36,255 nt of DNA from Bacteriovoracaceae bacterium UBA4096 (GTDB lineage Bacteria; Bdellovibrionota; Bacteriovoracia; Bacteriovoracales; Bacteriovoracaceae). Positions within the stretch are counted from its first letter, which is position 1; each line of letters begins with the position of its first letter. The notes below the pieces were generated by a model that did not search any database, was not told the DNA's origin, and saw nothing but the letters and a program-made list of their open reading frames with translations. The DNA is taken from contig DFXY01000022.1 of the NCBI GenBank assembly GCA_002381945.1, positions 1-36,255 on the forward strand, in the 5' to 3' direction. Both the position numbers and the translations under genes were made by a program. Below are positions 7,381-14,282 of the stretch, in pieces.

Positions 7381-8108
7381 TATCTTAACCTTTCTGGTTG
7401 AAAGCCCAGTTCTTGAACAATTTCCAGGAACTCGGACCAATTAAACACATTCAAATCTTTTGATGTTTTCTCAAATTTTATCCCAACCCCGGTTAAATCC
7501 AGAGTTCCGGCAACTACTTCCCCATCCTGAGAGAATTCCCTGTCACCAAAAAAAATCCGAACATTAACATGCCGGGGAAACTTCCGTCCTTGCTCCAGTT
7601 TAATGAAGCACCCATCACTGTCCCAGTTACTAAGATTCCCTTCCACTTCCTGATTGTTATAAAAAACTTTGCAGGGAATTTTTCTCAATAGAGGTGAGAA
7701 CAGGTCTGAGGAATTGTAATTAGGGTTAATGCTGGCCATTTTTAAATAGTGAGATAAAAGCTGATAAAGGAAGTATGAAATAATGGCATAAAAGAACATG
7801 GCCACGACGATGATCTTATTGAATTCAACAAACAGGCCTTCAAGCACCTTAAAACCCACCAGCAAAATTGAAAGACGATAAACCATGACTGAATAACGGT
7901 GATGCTTCCAGATCATGATGCCAGTTAAAAATAAAGTCAAAGCAACGTACCAAAAGAGTTCCAGGCCTTTTTGAAAGTAGACCCAGGAAAAAGGAGAGAG
8001 GTGATGTCGATAGGCATGTTGGAGATAGAGAAAAAAGAATGAAAGGCCCAGGTATATGACCACATTCAGTATAATCGTATCTTTCTTTTTGACTTTCAAT
8101 TGTTCCAT
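7380..8108 (-). CDS. Membrane protein with C-terminal PilZ-like domain
   Basis: In this 242-aa protein the N-terminal half has about four hydrophobic helices (about 13-30, 47-66, 75-92, 97-120). The C-terminal domain (about 140-235) looks like PilZ, the c-di-GMP-binding fold: LRKIPCKVFY, then NLSNWDSDGCFIKLE in place of the usual D/N-x-S-x-x-G, and GVGIKFE. The usual RxxxR is only partly kept (RKIPCK), so c-di-GMP binding is possible but not assured. It is coupled to the small lipoprotein downstream by a TAATG overlap. Its start is only 25 nt from the divergent ferredoxin gene, so the two regulatory regions must overlap. Confidence 0.72.
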   Translation of the reverse strand: MEQLKVKKKDTIILNVVIYLGLSFFFLYLQHAYRHHLSPFSWVYFQKGLELFWYVALTLFLTGIMIWKHHRYSVMVYRLSILLVGFKVLEGLFVEFNKIIVVAMFFYAIISYFLYQLLSHYLKMASINPNYNSSDLFSPLLRKIPCKVFYNNQEVEGNLSNWDSDGCFIKLEQGRKFPRHVNVRIFFGDREFSQDGEVVAGTLDLTGVGIKFEKTSKDLNVFNWSEFLEIVQELGFQPERLR

Positions 8109-8127
8109 CTTAGATTTGCCCTATAAT
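8100..8127 (+). promoter_or_regulatory. Promoter of the ferredoxin gene, placing transcription start at the ATG
   Basis: A perfect -10 TATAAT (8122-8127) with TTGTTC (8100-8105) 16 nt upstream would start transcription at about 8133-8134. The coding sequence begins with ATG at 8134 and no Shine-Dalgarno sequence precedes it. This is the arrangement of a leaderless mRNA. Confidence 0.55.
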
Positions 8128-8133
8128 ACTATT

Positions 8134-8322
8134 ATGAATGAAGTCGTCCTGGAAATCTCCTCAATTTGTGTGGCCTGCGATAATTGCCGCTTGATCTGTC
8201 CAGAAAATGCCATTGTGACCAATGGTCAGGAATATCTGATTGATCACTGGAGCTGCACACTGTGTGGTCTGTGTATCGAAGTTTGCCCTGTTGATTGTAT
8301 CAAAGAAACAACTCTTACTTAA
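8134..8322 (+). CDS. Small 2x[4Fe-4S] ferredoxin
   Basis: This 62-aa bacterial-type ferredoxin has two cluster motifs, CVACDNCRLICPENA and CTLCGLCIEVCPVDC, each CxxCxxCxxxCP. It is a low-potential electron carrier in the cytoplasm. The ATG at 8134 is chosen because the first cluster motif then lies about ten residues in, as usual, and the -10 box sits just before it. A longer reading from 8056 has no support and would overlap the divergent PilZ gene. Its 3' end overlaps that of the convergent nucleotidyltransferase gene by 8 nt. Confidence 0.9.
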   Translation: MNEVVLEISSICVACDNCRLICPENAIVTNGQEYLIDHWSCTLCGLCIEVCPVDCIKETTLT

Positions 8323-9268
8323 CCTCTTCCACTAAATCGTTCCACCAAATCAAAGCGCGGGAATCTTTTCTGGCCTCATGCCCGCTCAGAATAATTCCCG
8401 GAGATAAGTCTTTCATTTCCTCATCCGGATTGAGGTTAATGACCTGGGGCGATTTGGCATGATAACTGAAATTTTGCAGATTAATCTTCCAGGTCTTAAG
8501 AGCTTTTTCCTGCACCAAAAAGCGCAGGAATGGATGGGTTGAGCGTAAGCGGTAAGTTTGAAGAATCTGAAAAGAAGTCTCCCAAAATCTTTTAACTGTC
8601 CCAAAATCCCAATAATCCACATTCTCTAGCAGAATTGCGGGAATTTCTTTTTTTGAGAAAGGACAAACCGAATCAAAAAATGAACTGGGACCGCTGACTT
8701 TATCCAGTTGTGCCAGATCAATCAGTGAAATACCGGTGTAGGTTTCAATCTTTTGATCAGGGGCCAGATCTTTATTTTTAATAATGTTTTTGACCAAACG
8801 TCGATCATCAATCTCAAGGGCATTGTACCCCAGGGAAGCATTTACCCAATAAGTGAACAGTACACCCTGGGACTTGGAATACGGGACCAGGAAACGCTCA
8901 AGTTCTTCTTTTTTGAGATAGAAAAATTGATCCGCATTAAGGACTAAGAGTTTTCCACGGTATTTAACTTGAGGAAGTGCAGCCAAATGATGAATGGCCC
9001 CACCAATATCCAGGATCTCAGGCTTCTCCCACAAAAACTCCACGCCTTCAAAAGCACTTTTGTTTTTACAAAAGTCCTCAATCTCCTCACCCATGTAATG
9101 AAGATTGATATAAATCTTCTCAATGCCTAAACTGCGGGCATAGGCCACCTGCAGCTCAAGCAGGCTTTTTTCAAATACAGGCCACAGGACTTTAGGGAGT
9201 TTCTGGCCAATGGTTCCCATACGGGTACCAAAGCCTGCTGCCAGAATTAAACAATGATCAATTCGCAT
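8315..9268 (-). CDS. murU: MurU-like sugar-1-phosphate nucleotidyltransferase
   Basis: This 317-aa enzyme has an N-terminal nucleotidyltransferase fold: LILAAGFGTRM (8-18), LPKVLWPV, then LVLNADQFF with the metal-binding Asp. It joins a nucleoside triphosphate to a sugar-1-phosphate. The start overlaps the end of the AmgK-like kinase by 11 nt. In Pseudomonas the AmgK/MurU pair phosphorylates MurNAc at C1 and makes UDP-MurNAc, bypassing de novo synthesis. I assign MurU mainly from this pairing; another hexose-1-phosphate substrate is possible. The C terminus (about 235-317) is longer than in compact MurU proteins and has no motif I recognise. Confidence 0.72.
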   Translation of the reverse strand: MRIDHCLILAAGFGTRMGTIGQKLPKVLWPVFEKSLLELQVAYARSLGIEKIYINLHYMGEEIEDFCKNKSAFEGVEFLWEKPEILDIGGAIHHLAALPQVKYRGKLLVLNADQFFYLKKEELERFLVPYSKSQGVLFTYWVNASLGYNALEIDDRRLVKNIIKNKDLAPDQKIETYTGISLIDLAQLDKVSGPSSFFDSVCPFSKKEIPAILLENVDYWDFGTVKRFWETSFQILQTYRLRSTHPFLRFLVQEKALKTWKINLQNFSYHAKSPQVINLNPDEEMKDLSPGIILSGHEARKDSRALIWWNDLVEEVK

Positions 9269-10289
9269 AATAGTGTTGGAAAAGTTTCTTTTTAAGTTCA
9301 GTGTATTTTGGGTTATCCATCATGACCCTGCGGATCTTCTCCATGGCAAAACCAATGTATTTTAGATAACGATCATCTTTACGCCAGTTATAGATGTAAC
9401 AAAAACTTCCAACCGCCTTAAAGACTCTTTGAATCAGCATATCGTCATATAGATCCAGAAATTCTTCATACGTTTTCTGGCCATGAATGGAAACATCCAG
9501 GTTTTGATAATAATACTTTTTAAGGGCGACGCGATTTTCCTCTCTAAGGTCGTAGTAGCAATCCTCTAGAAGTGAAACCAGATCATATTGAGGGATTCCC
9601 CAACGGGCGTCCTGAAAATCGATAAAGGTAAACTTTGAATCTTTCACCATTATATTACGTGAATGAAAATCCCGATGAGTGATAACCATCTTCTGATTGG
9701 CCAGTCGTTTCATGATGGGATCAAACAAGGCTTCGAGTTCACTGATTAAATTCTCATCCTGGTTTTTGTAGAAGAAATTTAAAAAGTACTTGAAAGTAAA
9801 ACGGGTTTCATCCATGTACTTTTGATAATCGAATTTTAATTGAAATAAATTATTGTTTTTCACCGCAGTCGGTGGAATCCGGTGCAGCTCCAAAAGTTGA
9901 TCCACAATCGTCTTGTAGATTCGAAGTTCTTCCTCACTCGAGGTGACTGAACTAAGATGATGCAAAAGAGTCACATTCCCTAAATCTTCTTGCAGTGAAT
10001 ACCCACGCGAGAGATTATGATCAATAATTTCCGGGACTCGTACCCGATTTGAACTGAGAAACTGCTGAACTGATAAGAAAGGATGTTTCTCCATCGTTTC
10101 ATTAAAAGGATTATCCAGACAAACAACATAACTGTCTTTTGAAGTGAATATCCGGTAATAGCGCCGGGTGGAAGCATCACCAGTTAACTTGTCGACTTCT
10201 TCTAACTTTTCGTCTTTTAAAAGATCCTTATCTTGAGTTCGATTAAAAAGCTCTTCAATGAAGAATTGTTCTGCTTGTTCTGGTTTCAT
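9258..10289 (-). CDS. amgK: AmgK-like anomeric sugar kinase (aminoglycoside phosphotransferase fold)
   Basis: This 343-aa protein is an APH-fold kinase: phosphate-loop segment TGDASTRRYYRI (36-47), catalytic loop THRDFHSRN (204-212, Asp207) and metal-binding DFQDA (Asp224). AmgK phosphorylates the anomeric carbon of MurNAc or GlcNAc with ATP, feeding MurU. The DASxRxYxR segment and direct coupling to a MurU-like gene (11-nt overlap) favour AmgK over an antibiotic kinase. The ATG overlaps the stop of the upstream lipoprotein gene by 4 nt. In a predator this pair would let prey-derived amino sugars enter its own wall synthesis; that part is inference. Confidence 0.75.
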   Translation of the reverse strand: MKPEQAEQFFIEELFNRTQDKDLLKDEKLEEVDKLTGDASTRRYYRIFTSKDSYVVCLDNPFNETMEKHPFLSVQQFLSSNRVRVPEIIDHNLSRGYSLQEDLGNVTLLHHLSSVTSSEEELRIYKTIVDQLLELHRIPPTAVKNNNLFQLKFDYQKYMDETRFTFKYFLNFFYKNQDENLISELEALFDPIMKRLANQKMVITHRDFHSRNIMVKDSKFTFIDFQDARWGIPQYDLVSLLEDCYYDLREENRVALKKYYYQNLDVSIHGQKTYEEFLDLYDDMLIQRVFKAVGSFCYIYNWRKDDRYLKYIGFAMEKIRRVMMDNPKYTELKKKLFQHYYAN

Positions 10290-11128
10290 AGGTTTTGGTC
10301 CCTGATGCTATTGATGAAGGTATAAAAGTTTTTAGATGAATTTTTTTTGGCCAGAAGATTGTCTTCATCCCCACCTTTAATGAGGAAGGCCTTGAATAAG
10401 GATTCCTCACGGTTAATGAGATTGGCATCACCGACCTGAAGAATGAAGTCGGCAGTATTTCTATTCTGGGTTTGAAGCCAGGAAAGATAATACTCACCAT
10501 CAAAACCCGATCGCACTGTTAAATAATGGGCCCACTTGTGGATCTCCATTTTTTCCTCGATTGCCAATCGGTTTAAAAGCAGAATCCGCTCCAGGGTAAT
10601 AAAACCAATAGGAACGATTGTCTGCTTGGGATACAGGAGGTTCTCACTTCGAACCAGCTCATAGGCGAGAATACTCACCAGCATACTTTCATGCTTAATG
10701 TATTTTGAAAGTAAACCACGGGAGATGAAGAGCTCTCCTTTCGGTAGTGAGAAATGTAAAGGGGCATCATTATCGAGAATCGTAACTTTTGCAGTTTTCA
10801 GCTCTTTAAAGAATATCTCATTATTGGAAATAATCTCATCAGTTACCCATTGGAGATACTTTTGCGATCTCGAATTTAAGGAAAGTACTCTGACACCGGG
10901 AGTGAGCAGGAATGAAGTTTTTAACGACGCCAGATGATCAGCAAAATCATCGGCCGTCATTTCACTGTAACCTTTACCTAATGACTTATGTTTAGTCTTA
11001 CCAGGAATGATAAATGTACTACAGGAGGAAATCAGGAAGAGTAGAATAAAATAATAAACCCCCGCTTTAAGCGAGGGTTTATAGAAGTGATTTAAATATT
11101 GGATATTAAATTTCGTTTGCGACTTCAC
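10286..11128 (-). CDS. M48-like lipoprotein with lost zinc site
   Basis: This 280-aa protein has a hydrophobic segment (YYFILLFLISSC, Cys36) that looks like a lipoprotein signal with lipobox ISSC. The body matches the M48 pattern: APLHFSLPKGELFISRGLL followed by the helix SMLVSILAYELVR. In active peptidases this helix carries HEXXH; here it is Y156-E157-L-V-R160, so both zinc His are missing while the Glu remains. A non-catalytic role is inferred. The GTG start overlaps the LysM gene by 23 nt, has no clear ribosome-binding site and gives an unusually long n-region, so the start is uncertain. A terminator-like hairpin lies inside codons about 16-25. It precedes amgK with a 4-nt overlap. Confidence 0.6.
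   Translation of the reverse strand: MKSQTKFNIQYLNHFYKPSLKAGVYYFILLFLISSCSTFIIPGKTKHKSLGKGYSEMTADDFADHLASLKTSFLLTPGVRVLSLNSRSQKYLQWVTDEIISNNEIFFKELKTAKVTILDNDAPLHFSLPKGELFISRGLLSKYIKHESMLVSILAYELVRSENLLYPKQTIVPIGFITLERILLLNRLAIEEKMEIHKWAHYLTVRSGFDGEYYLSWLQTQNRNTADFILQVGDANLINREESLFKAFLIKGGDEDNLLAKKNSSKNFYTFINSIRDQNL
11041..11083 (-). terminator. Hairpin with T-rich tail inside the M48-like lipoprotein gene
   Basis: On the minus strand, ATAAACCC-CGC pairs across a 5-nt loop with GCG-GGGTTTAT (plus positions 11054-11065 and 11071-11082, one mismatch). It is followed by ATTATTTTATT. It lies shortly after the LysM stop at 11106 and within the next reading frame, so it may partly terminate the LysM transcript. 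Confidence 0.55.
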
Positions 11129-11792
11129 GACCGTTTTCTAAATAATAAAGGGTGAAGCCCGCGTAAATCTTATTTGGATCTTTGATAAGAGGGCGATTGT
11201 TATCCCAGATTAACTTCCATTTATTAACGGTAGTATAAACCTGCTTGGAGATGCCTCCTAGAGTATCACCAGTTCTGATGAGATAAGGCAAACCTTGTGG
11301 ATTCCAAACAAATTCTTCAGCAGGAGCAATGTAATTGAGCACCATGCCTTCTTTAATATTGGTCGTACCATTTAGAGCGTTACGATTTTGATCGGCCAGT
11401 TCTTTCCAGCGCTCATAGTTGCCGTAAAGTTTGAAAGCAATCAACATTAACGTTTCATTCTTTTGAACCGTATATTGCTTGGTTGAGCCAGCATCATAAT
11501 TAACCACTGGGGCAGCTTCCTGAACCACTGGTTCCGAGTCTGTCACAACAGGAGCATCCATTTCACTAACCGGCTCTTGCAGACTTTCAGTAGGAGTTTC
11601 TTCGGTAATCAAGTTTTCCTGAGGTTCCGAATCGGCAAAAGGTTGATCCTCTTCAATTGGACTCTCTATAAATTCATCAGCATCAGATAGTTCAATCTGA
11701 GGCGTTTCTTCATCAACTTTTTGTGCTGACTTTGAGCCGGAACAGGACACTAGGCCCAAACATAAAACGACCAACCATGGCGTAAGCTTCAT
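11106..11792 (-). CDS. Lipoprotein with two LysM domains
   Basis: This 228-aa protein begins MKLTPWLVVLCLGLVSCSG, a lipoprotein signal with lipobox LVSC. An acidic, Pro/Glu-rich linker (about 25-105) follows, then two LysM-like modules: YTVQKNETLMLIAFKLYG and YLIRTGDTLGGISKQVY, each ending in a hydrophobic GMVL/GFTLYYL strand. LysM binds the GlcNAc-MurNAc backbone of peptidoglycan, so the protein probably anchors to or senses the wall. The ATG at 11792 is preferred over a GTG two codons upstream because AGGGAG lies 5 nt before it. It heads the operon with the M48-like lipoprotein, AmgK and MurU, consistent with a peptidoglycan theme. Confidence 0.88.
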   Translation of the reverse strand: MKLTPWLVVLCLGLVSCSGSKSAQKVDEETPQIELSDADEFIESPIEEDQPFADSEPQENLITEETPTESLQEPVSEMDAPVVTDSEPVVQEAAPVVNYDAGSTKQYTVQKNETLMLIAFKLYGNYERWKELADQNRNALNGTTNIKEGMVLNYIAPAEEFVWNPQGLPYLIRTGDTLGGISKQVYTTVNKWKLIWDNNRPLIKDPNKIYAGFTLYYLENGREVANEI

Positions 11793-11874
11793 AATCACTC
11801 CCTGATAATGACAAACAGATAGAGTTTATTATAACTGCAAAGCTTAGGGGAGGGTGGAAAAATTTGCTAAGTTA

Positions 11875-12549
11875 TTAAAAATGAAAAAACATATCTTTCT
11901 GGTCAATTGAATCCCAGATACGTCTGACCAGTCGATCAAAGTGTTCTTCATTATCCAGAAAATCTAACTCATCCGTATCCACGATGAGGGATTTACCCAG
12001 ATTGTAGTTGTTGTACCAGTCATCATAATAATTATTCAGGCTGCTAAGATACTCCACTGGAATGGCCTGCTCATAATCCCGCCCACGAAGCTTAATGCGT
12101 TCCTGTAATTTAGGAATTGAGCGACGAAGGAAAATCATAAGTGTCGGAGGGCTTAAAAACTGAGTCATGGATTCATAGAGATTGCGGTAGTTGTTGTAGT
12201 CCCGCTCGTCCAGCTTGCCCTGATCAAAAAGTGAACGCGCAAAAATATTGGCATCCTCATAGATAGAGCGGTCCTGAATTGAACTTGCTGGTAAATTCTC
12301 AATCTCTTTGTGGGTATTAAATCGGTGAGTCAGAAAATACACCTGAAGAGGAAATGACCAGCGACTCATGTCCCCATAGAAGTCAGAGAGATAAGGATTG
12401 TCCTGAACCGACTCAAAGTGGGGCTTCCAGCCTAAGCGCTCAGATAGTTTTTTAGTTAAAGTTGTCTTGCCGCTACCAATATTACCAGCGACCACCACGA
12501 ACATAGGGTTAGAAGCGCTGCTAAGGCGATGATAGGCCTGCTCTGACAT
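11875..12549 (-). CDS. Deoxynucleoside kinase
   Basis: This is a 224-aa kinase of the dNK/dGK-dAK family that phosphorylates deoxynucleosides for salvage in the cytoplasm. The P-loop is AGNIGSGKTT (21-30), then SIQDRSIYED (the DRS motif), and an Arg-rich lid IKLRGRDYEQ. The ATG at 12549 is chosen over one seven codons upstream because AGGAG lies 8 nt before it. The substrate (dA, dG or other) cannot be decided from the sequence. The gene is monocistronic, divergent from the barrel gene at 12680, and has no clear terminator after its stop. Confidence 0.9.
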   Translation of the reverse strand: MSEQAYHRLSSASNPMFVVVAGNIGSGKTTLTKKLSERLGWKPHFESVQDNPYLSDFYGDMSRWSFPLQVYFLTHRFNTHKEIENLPASSIQDRSIYEDANIFARSLFDQGKLDERDYNNYRNLYESMTQFLSPPTLMIFLRRSIPKLQERIKLRGRDYEQAIPVEYLSSLNNYYDDWYNNYNLGKSLIVDTDELDFLDNEEHFDRLVRRIWDSIDQKDMFFHF

Positions 12550-12642
12550 GAAGTTCTCCTGAATTTGCATCTTGAAAGCGTAGTACGATTTATCTTAGAA
12601 ATCTTGACTCATTTAATCAAATTTTAATTTTTTTTTGATGCG

Positions 12643-12671
12643 TTTACGTTATCGCGTTAATTACTTAGAAT
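12643..12671 (+). promoter_or_regulatory. Putative promoter of the barrel-folK-acd-etf gene row
   Basis: TTTACG (12643-12648), 17 nt and TAGAAT (12666-12671). The -10 ends only 8 nt before the ATG at 12680, implying a leader of about two bases. An upstream alternative is TTGATG followed 17 nt later by TAATTA. Confidence 0.4.
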
Positions 12672-12679
12672 GAAAAGAA

Positions 12680-13657
12680 ATGAAGTTACTCAGTCTATTT
12701 TTTGTTTATATTCTCCTCTCTCTAAGCTTACAGGTAAGTGCTCAATCCCTTGTGGAAGACGCTAATTTAGCTACAAATTCTGATACGAATGAGAATCTCT
12801 TTACTGAAACAATAAAAATTATTTCAAACTCAAAGAAAATTTTTATTCTCACTAATAATAATCAACAACTCGGTCCGGGAGACTTCATCTCCTTAGCACT
12901 AGATAACAATCTGGCGGCCAGAGCGGTGGTGGCCAAAACTCACCAAGGCCAGGTGGGAATTAAAATTCTTAAAATCTATTCACTCGCTCAATGGGGGCGT
13001 TTAAGAAGAGATCAGGAAGTTCAGATTGTTAAAGGTGACGATTCTTTATTCGGTAAAAAAGCTGAAGTAAAAGTAGATGAAACACCTATTTCAAAAATTC
13101 GCTCGGAAGATGATCTCTACACCGGTGATGTGGTAGTGGAAGATGATATTGGTGTATTTGATGAGAACAAGAATCGTCACATTAAACCGGATAATATCGT
13201 CGCTTTAACCGGTGCTTTTTATGAAGCAGCGGAAGTGGAATCACGAGGTGGGAAATTGCGGGCCAATGAGTTCGGAGTCTCCTGGGCCTTTCAATTTGCT
13301 GATAACTATTTCGCTGAAGCCTTGTATGGCCGCGCCCTTTTGGATAATTTCCCGGGAGACGGTAGTCAAACCCTGGCCAATCATTTAACTGCCAGACTTA
13401 AATTCAACATTAAGGGTCCGCTTTATACCTTTTTCATGCCTTATATCGGTTTTCATACTTACACCATTTCAAGTCCTGATGCCGGTAAGACCAACAACGA
13501 CAGTACTAATGAAGAACAGTTAAAAGCTGTCGACGACCTTAAAAAATCAGGTCCGGTTTTCGGAGTGACTATTATGCGGCGACTGGTGCCGGGATGGTTT
13601 ATTAAAGGTGATATCGGATCAGATATCATCAATGTAGGGTTTGCCATTGAATTTTAA
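12680..13657 (+). CDS. Outer-membrane beta-barrel protein, family not recognised
   Basis: This 325-aa protein begins with a signal peptide (MKLLSLFFVYILLSLSLQVSAQS, cleavage after VSA). An N-terminal soluble part (about 25-160) contains a conserved-looking KKIFILTNNNQQLGPGDFISL stretch and an acidic linker. A C-terminal membrane part (about 165-325) has alternating aromatic strands such as NEFGVSWAFQFADNYFAEALYG. It ends in VGFAIEF with a terminal Phe, as expected for BAM-dependent barrels. It probably sits in the outer membrane; the substrate is unknown. Its last codons overlap the start of the small lipoprotein gene by 11 nt. Confidence 0.78.
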   Translation: MKLLSLFFVYILLSLSLQVSAQSLVEDANLATNSDTNENLFTETIKIISNSKKIFILTNNNQQLGPGDFISLALDNNLAARAVVAKTHQGQVGIKILKIYSLAQWGRLRRDQEVQIVKGDDSLFGKKAEVKVDETPISKIRSEDDLYTGDVVVEDDIGVFDENKNRHIKPDNIVALTGAFYEAAEVESRGGKLRANEFGVSWAFQFADNYFAEALYGRALLDNFPGDGSQTLANHLTARLKFNIKGPLYTFFMPYIGFHTYTISSPDAGKTNNDSTNEEQLKAVDDLKKSGPVFGVTIMRRLVPGWFIKGDIGSDIINVGFAIEF

Positions 13658-13802
13658 AATTTTTCTCCTTCTCTTCATTTTATCTGGATGTGGCGTTAAG
13701 AGTGATCCTGTATCACCTACCGCCAAACCGATGCCTTCTTTTTTAGAAAATTATCCCGACATCGAAACTGAACAACCCCTGCAAGAATTTAAGAAACGTT
13801 GA
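13647..13802 (+). CDS. Small lipoprotein, LptM-like, TTG start
   Basis: This 51-aa protein is easily missed because it is short and begins with TTG. It starts MNFKIFLLLFILSGCGVKSD, a short lipoprotein signal with lipobox LSGC (Cys15). The residues after the Cys, GCGVKSDPVSP, resemble LptM (YifL), the small lipoprotein that assists maturation of the LPS translocon (family GCGLKGPL). The rest is Pro-rich and probably disordered. Its start overlaps the barrel stop by 11 nt, its stop forms TGATG with the folK start, and GTAGGG lies about 8 nt upstream. These overlaps strongly support a real gene. The LptM link is inference from a short motif. Confidence 0.7.
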   Translation: MNFKIFLLLFILSGCGVKSDPVSPTAKPMPSFLENYPDIETEQPLQEFKKR

Positions 13803-14260
13803 TGTCCTTAATCATCGCCACTGGTTCCAACATCGGGAATTCACTTCAGATCTTGAAAGAGGCCCGGGAAAAACTTAGCGAACATTTTGAACTCATCGCT
13901 CAGAGCCGAATTTATACCTCAGCGGCCGTGGAATATCTGGATCAACCTGATTTTTTTAATCAGGTTCTGGAGTTTAAAAAACCTGACTTAGATCCTATTC
14001 TCGTCATGGCAAAGCTCCTTATAATAGAGCAAGAATTTGGTCGGAATAGAGATATTCCCAAGGGTCCCCGGACTCTGGACCTGGATATTATTTTTTGGGA
14101 TCTGGATAAGATTAGTAATGACTCATTAATTGTTCCTCACCCACGCTGGTTGGAACGGAGTTTTGTAGTAAAACCACTTCAAGAATTACCTTTCTTTCAA
14201 AGAATCGAAAAATGTTTTACAATTCCTAGGTCTTTCAATGCAGATGCTTTTCCACTTTGA
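13802..14260 (+). CDS. folK: 2-amino-4-hydroxy-6-hydroxymethyldihydropteridine pyrophosphokinase (HPPK)
   Basis: This 152-aa enzyme transfers pyrophosphate from ATP to 6-hydroxymethyl-7,8-dihydropterin in folate biosynthesis. Signature features are the N-terminal IATGSNIGNS, the central QPDFFNQVLEF, and GPRTLDLDIIFW with the magnesium-binding Asp pair, then VPHPRW. The ATG at 13802 overlaps the TGA of the small lipoprotein (TGATG), so expression is coupled. The C terminus is slightly shorter than in E. coli but complete. It is followed 22 nt later by the acyl-CoA dehydrogenase, with which it is probably co-transcribed. Confidence 0.94.
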   Translation: MSLIIATGSNIGNSLQILKEAREKLSEHFELIAQSRIYTSAAVEYLDQPDFFNQVLEFKKPDLDPILVMAKLLIIEQEFGRNRDIPKGPRTLDLDIIFWDLDKISNDSLIVPHPRWLERSFVVKPLQELPFFQRIEKCFTIPRSFNADAFPL

Positions 14261-14282
14261 GTTTTTAATCAAGGATTAGATT

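Noticed and set aside
9980..10503. Frames overlapping the AmgK and M48-like genes in another phase
   Set aside because: They lack motifs and are explained by the overlapping real genes.
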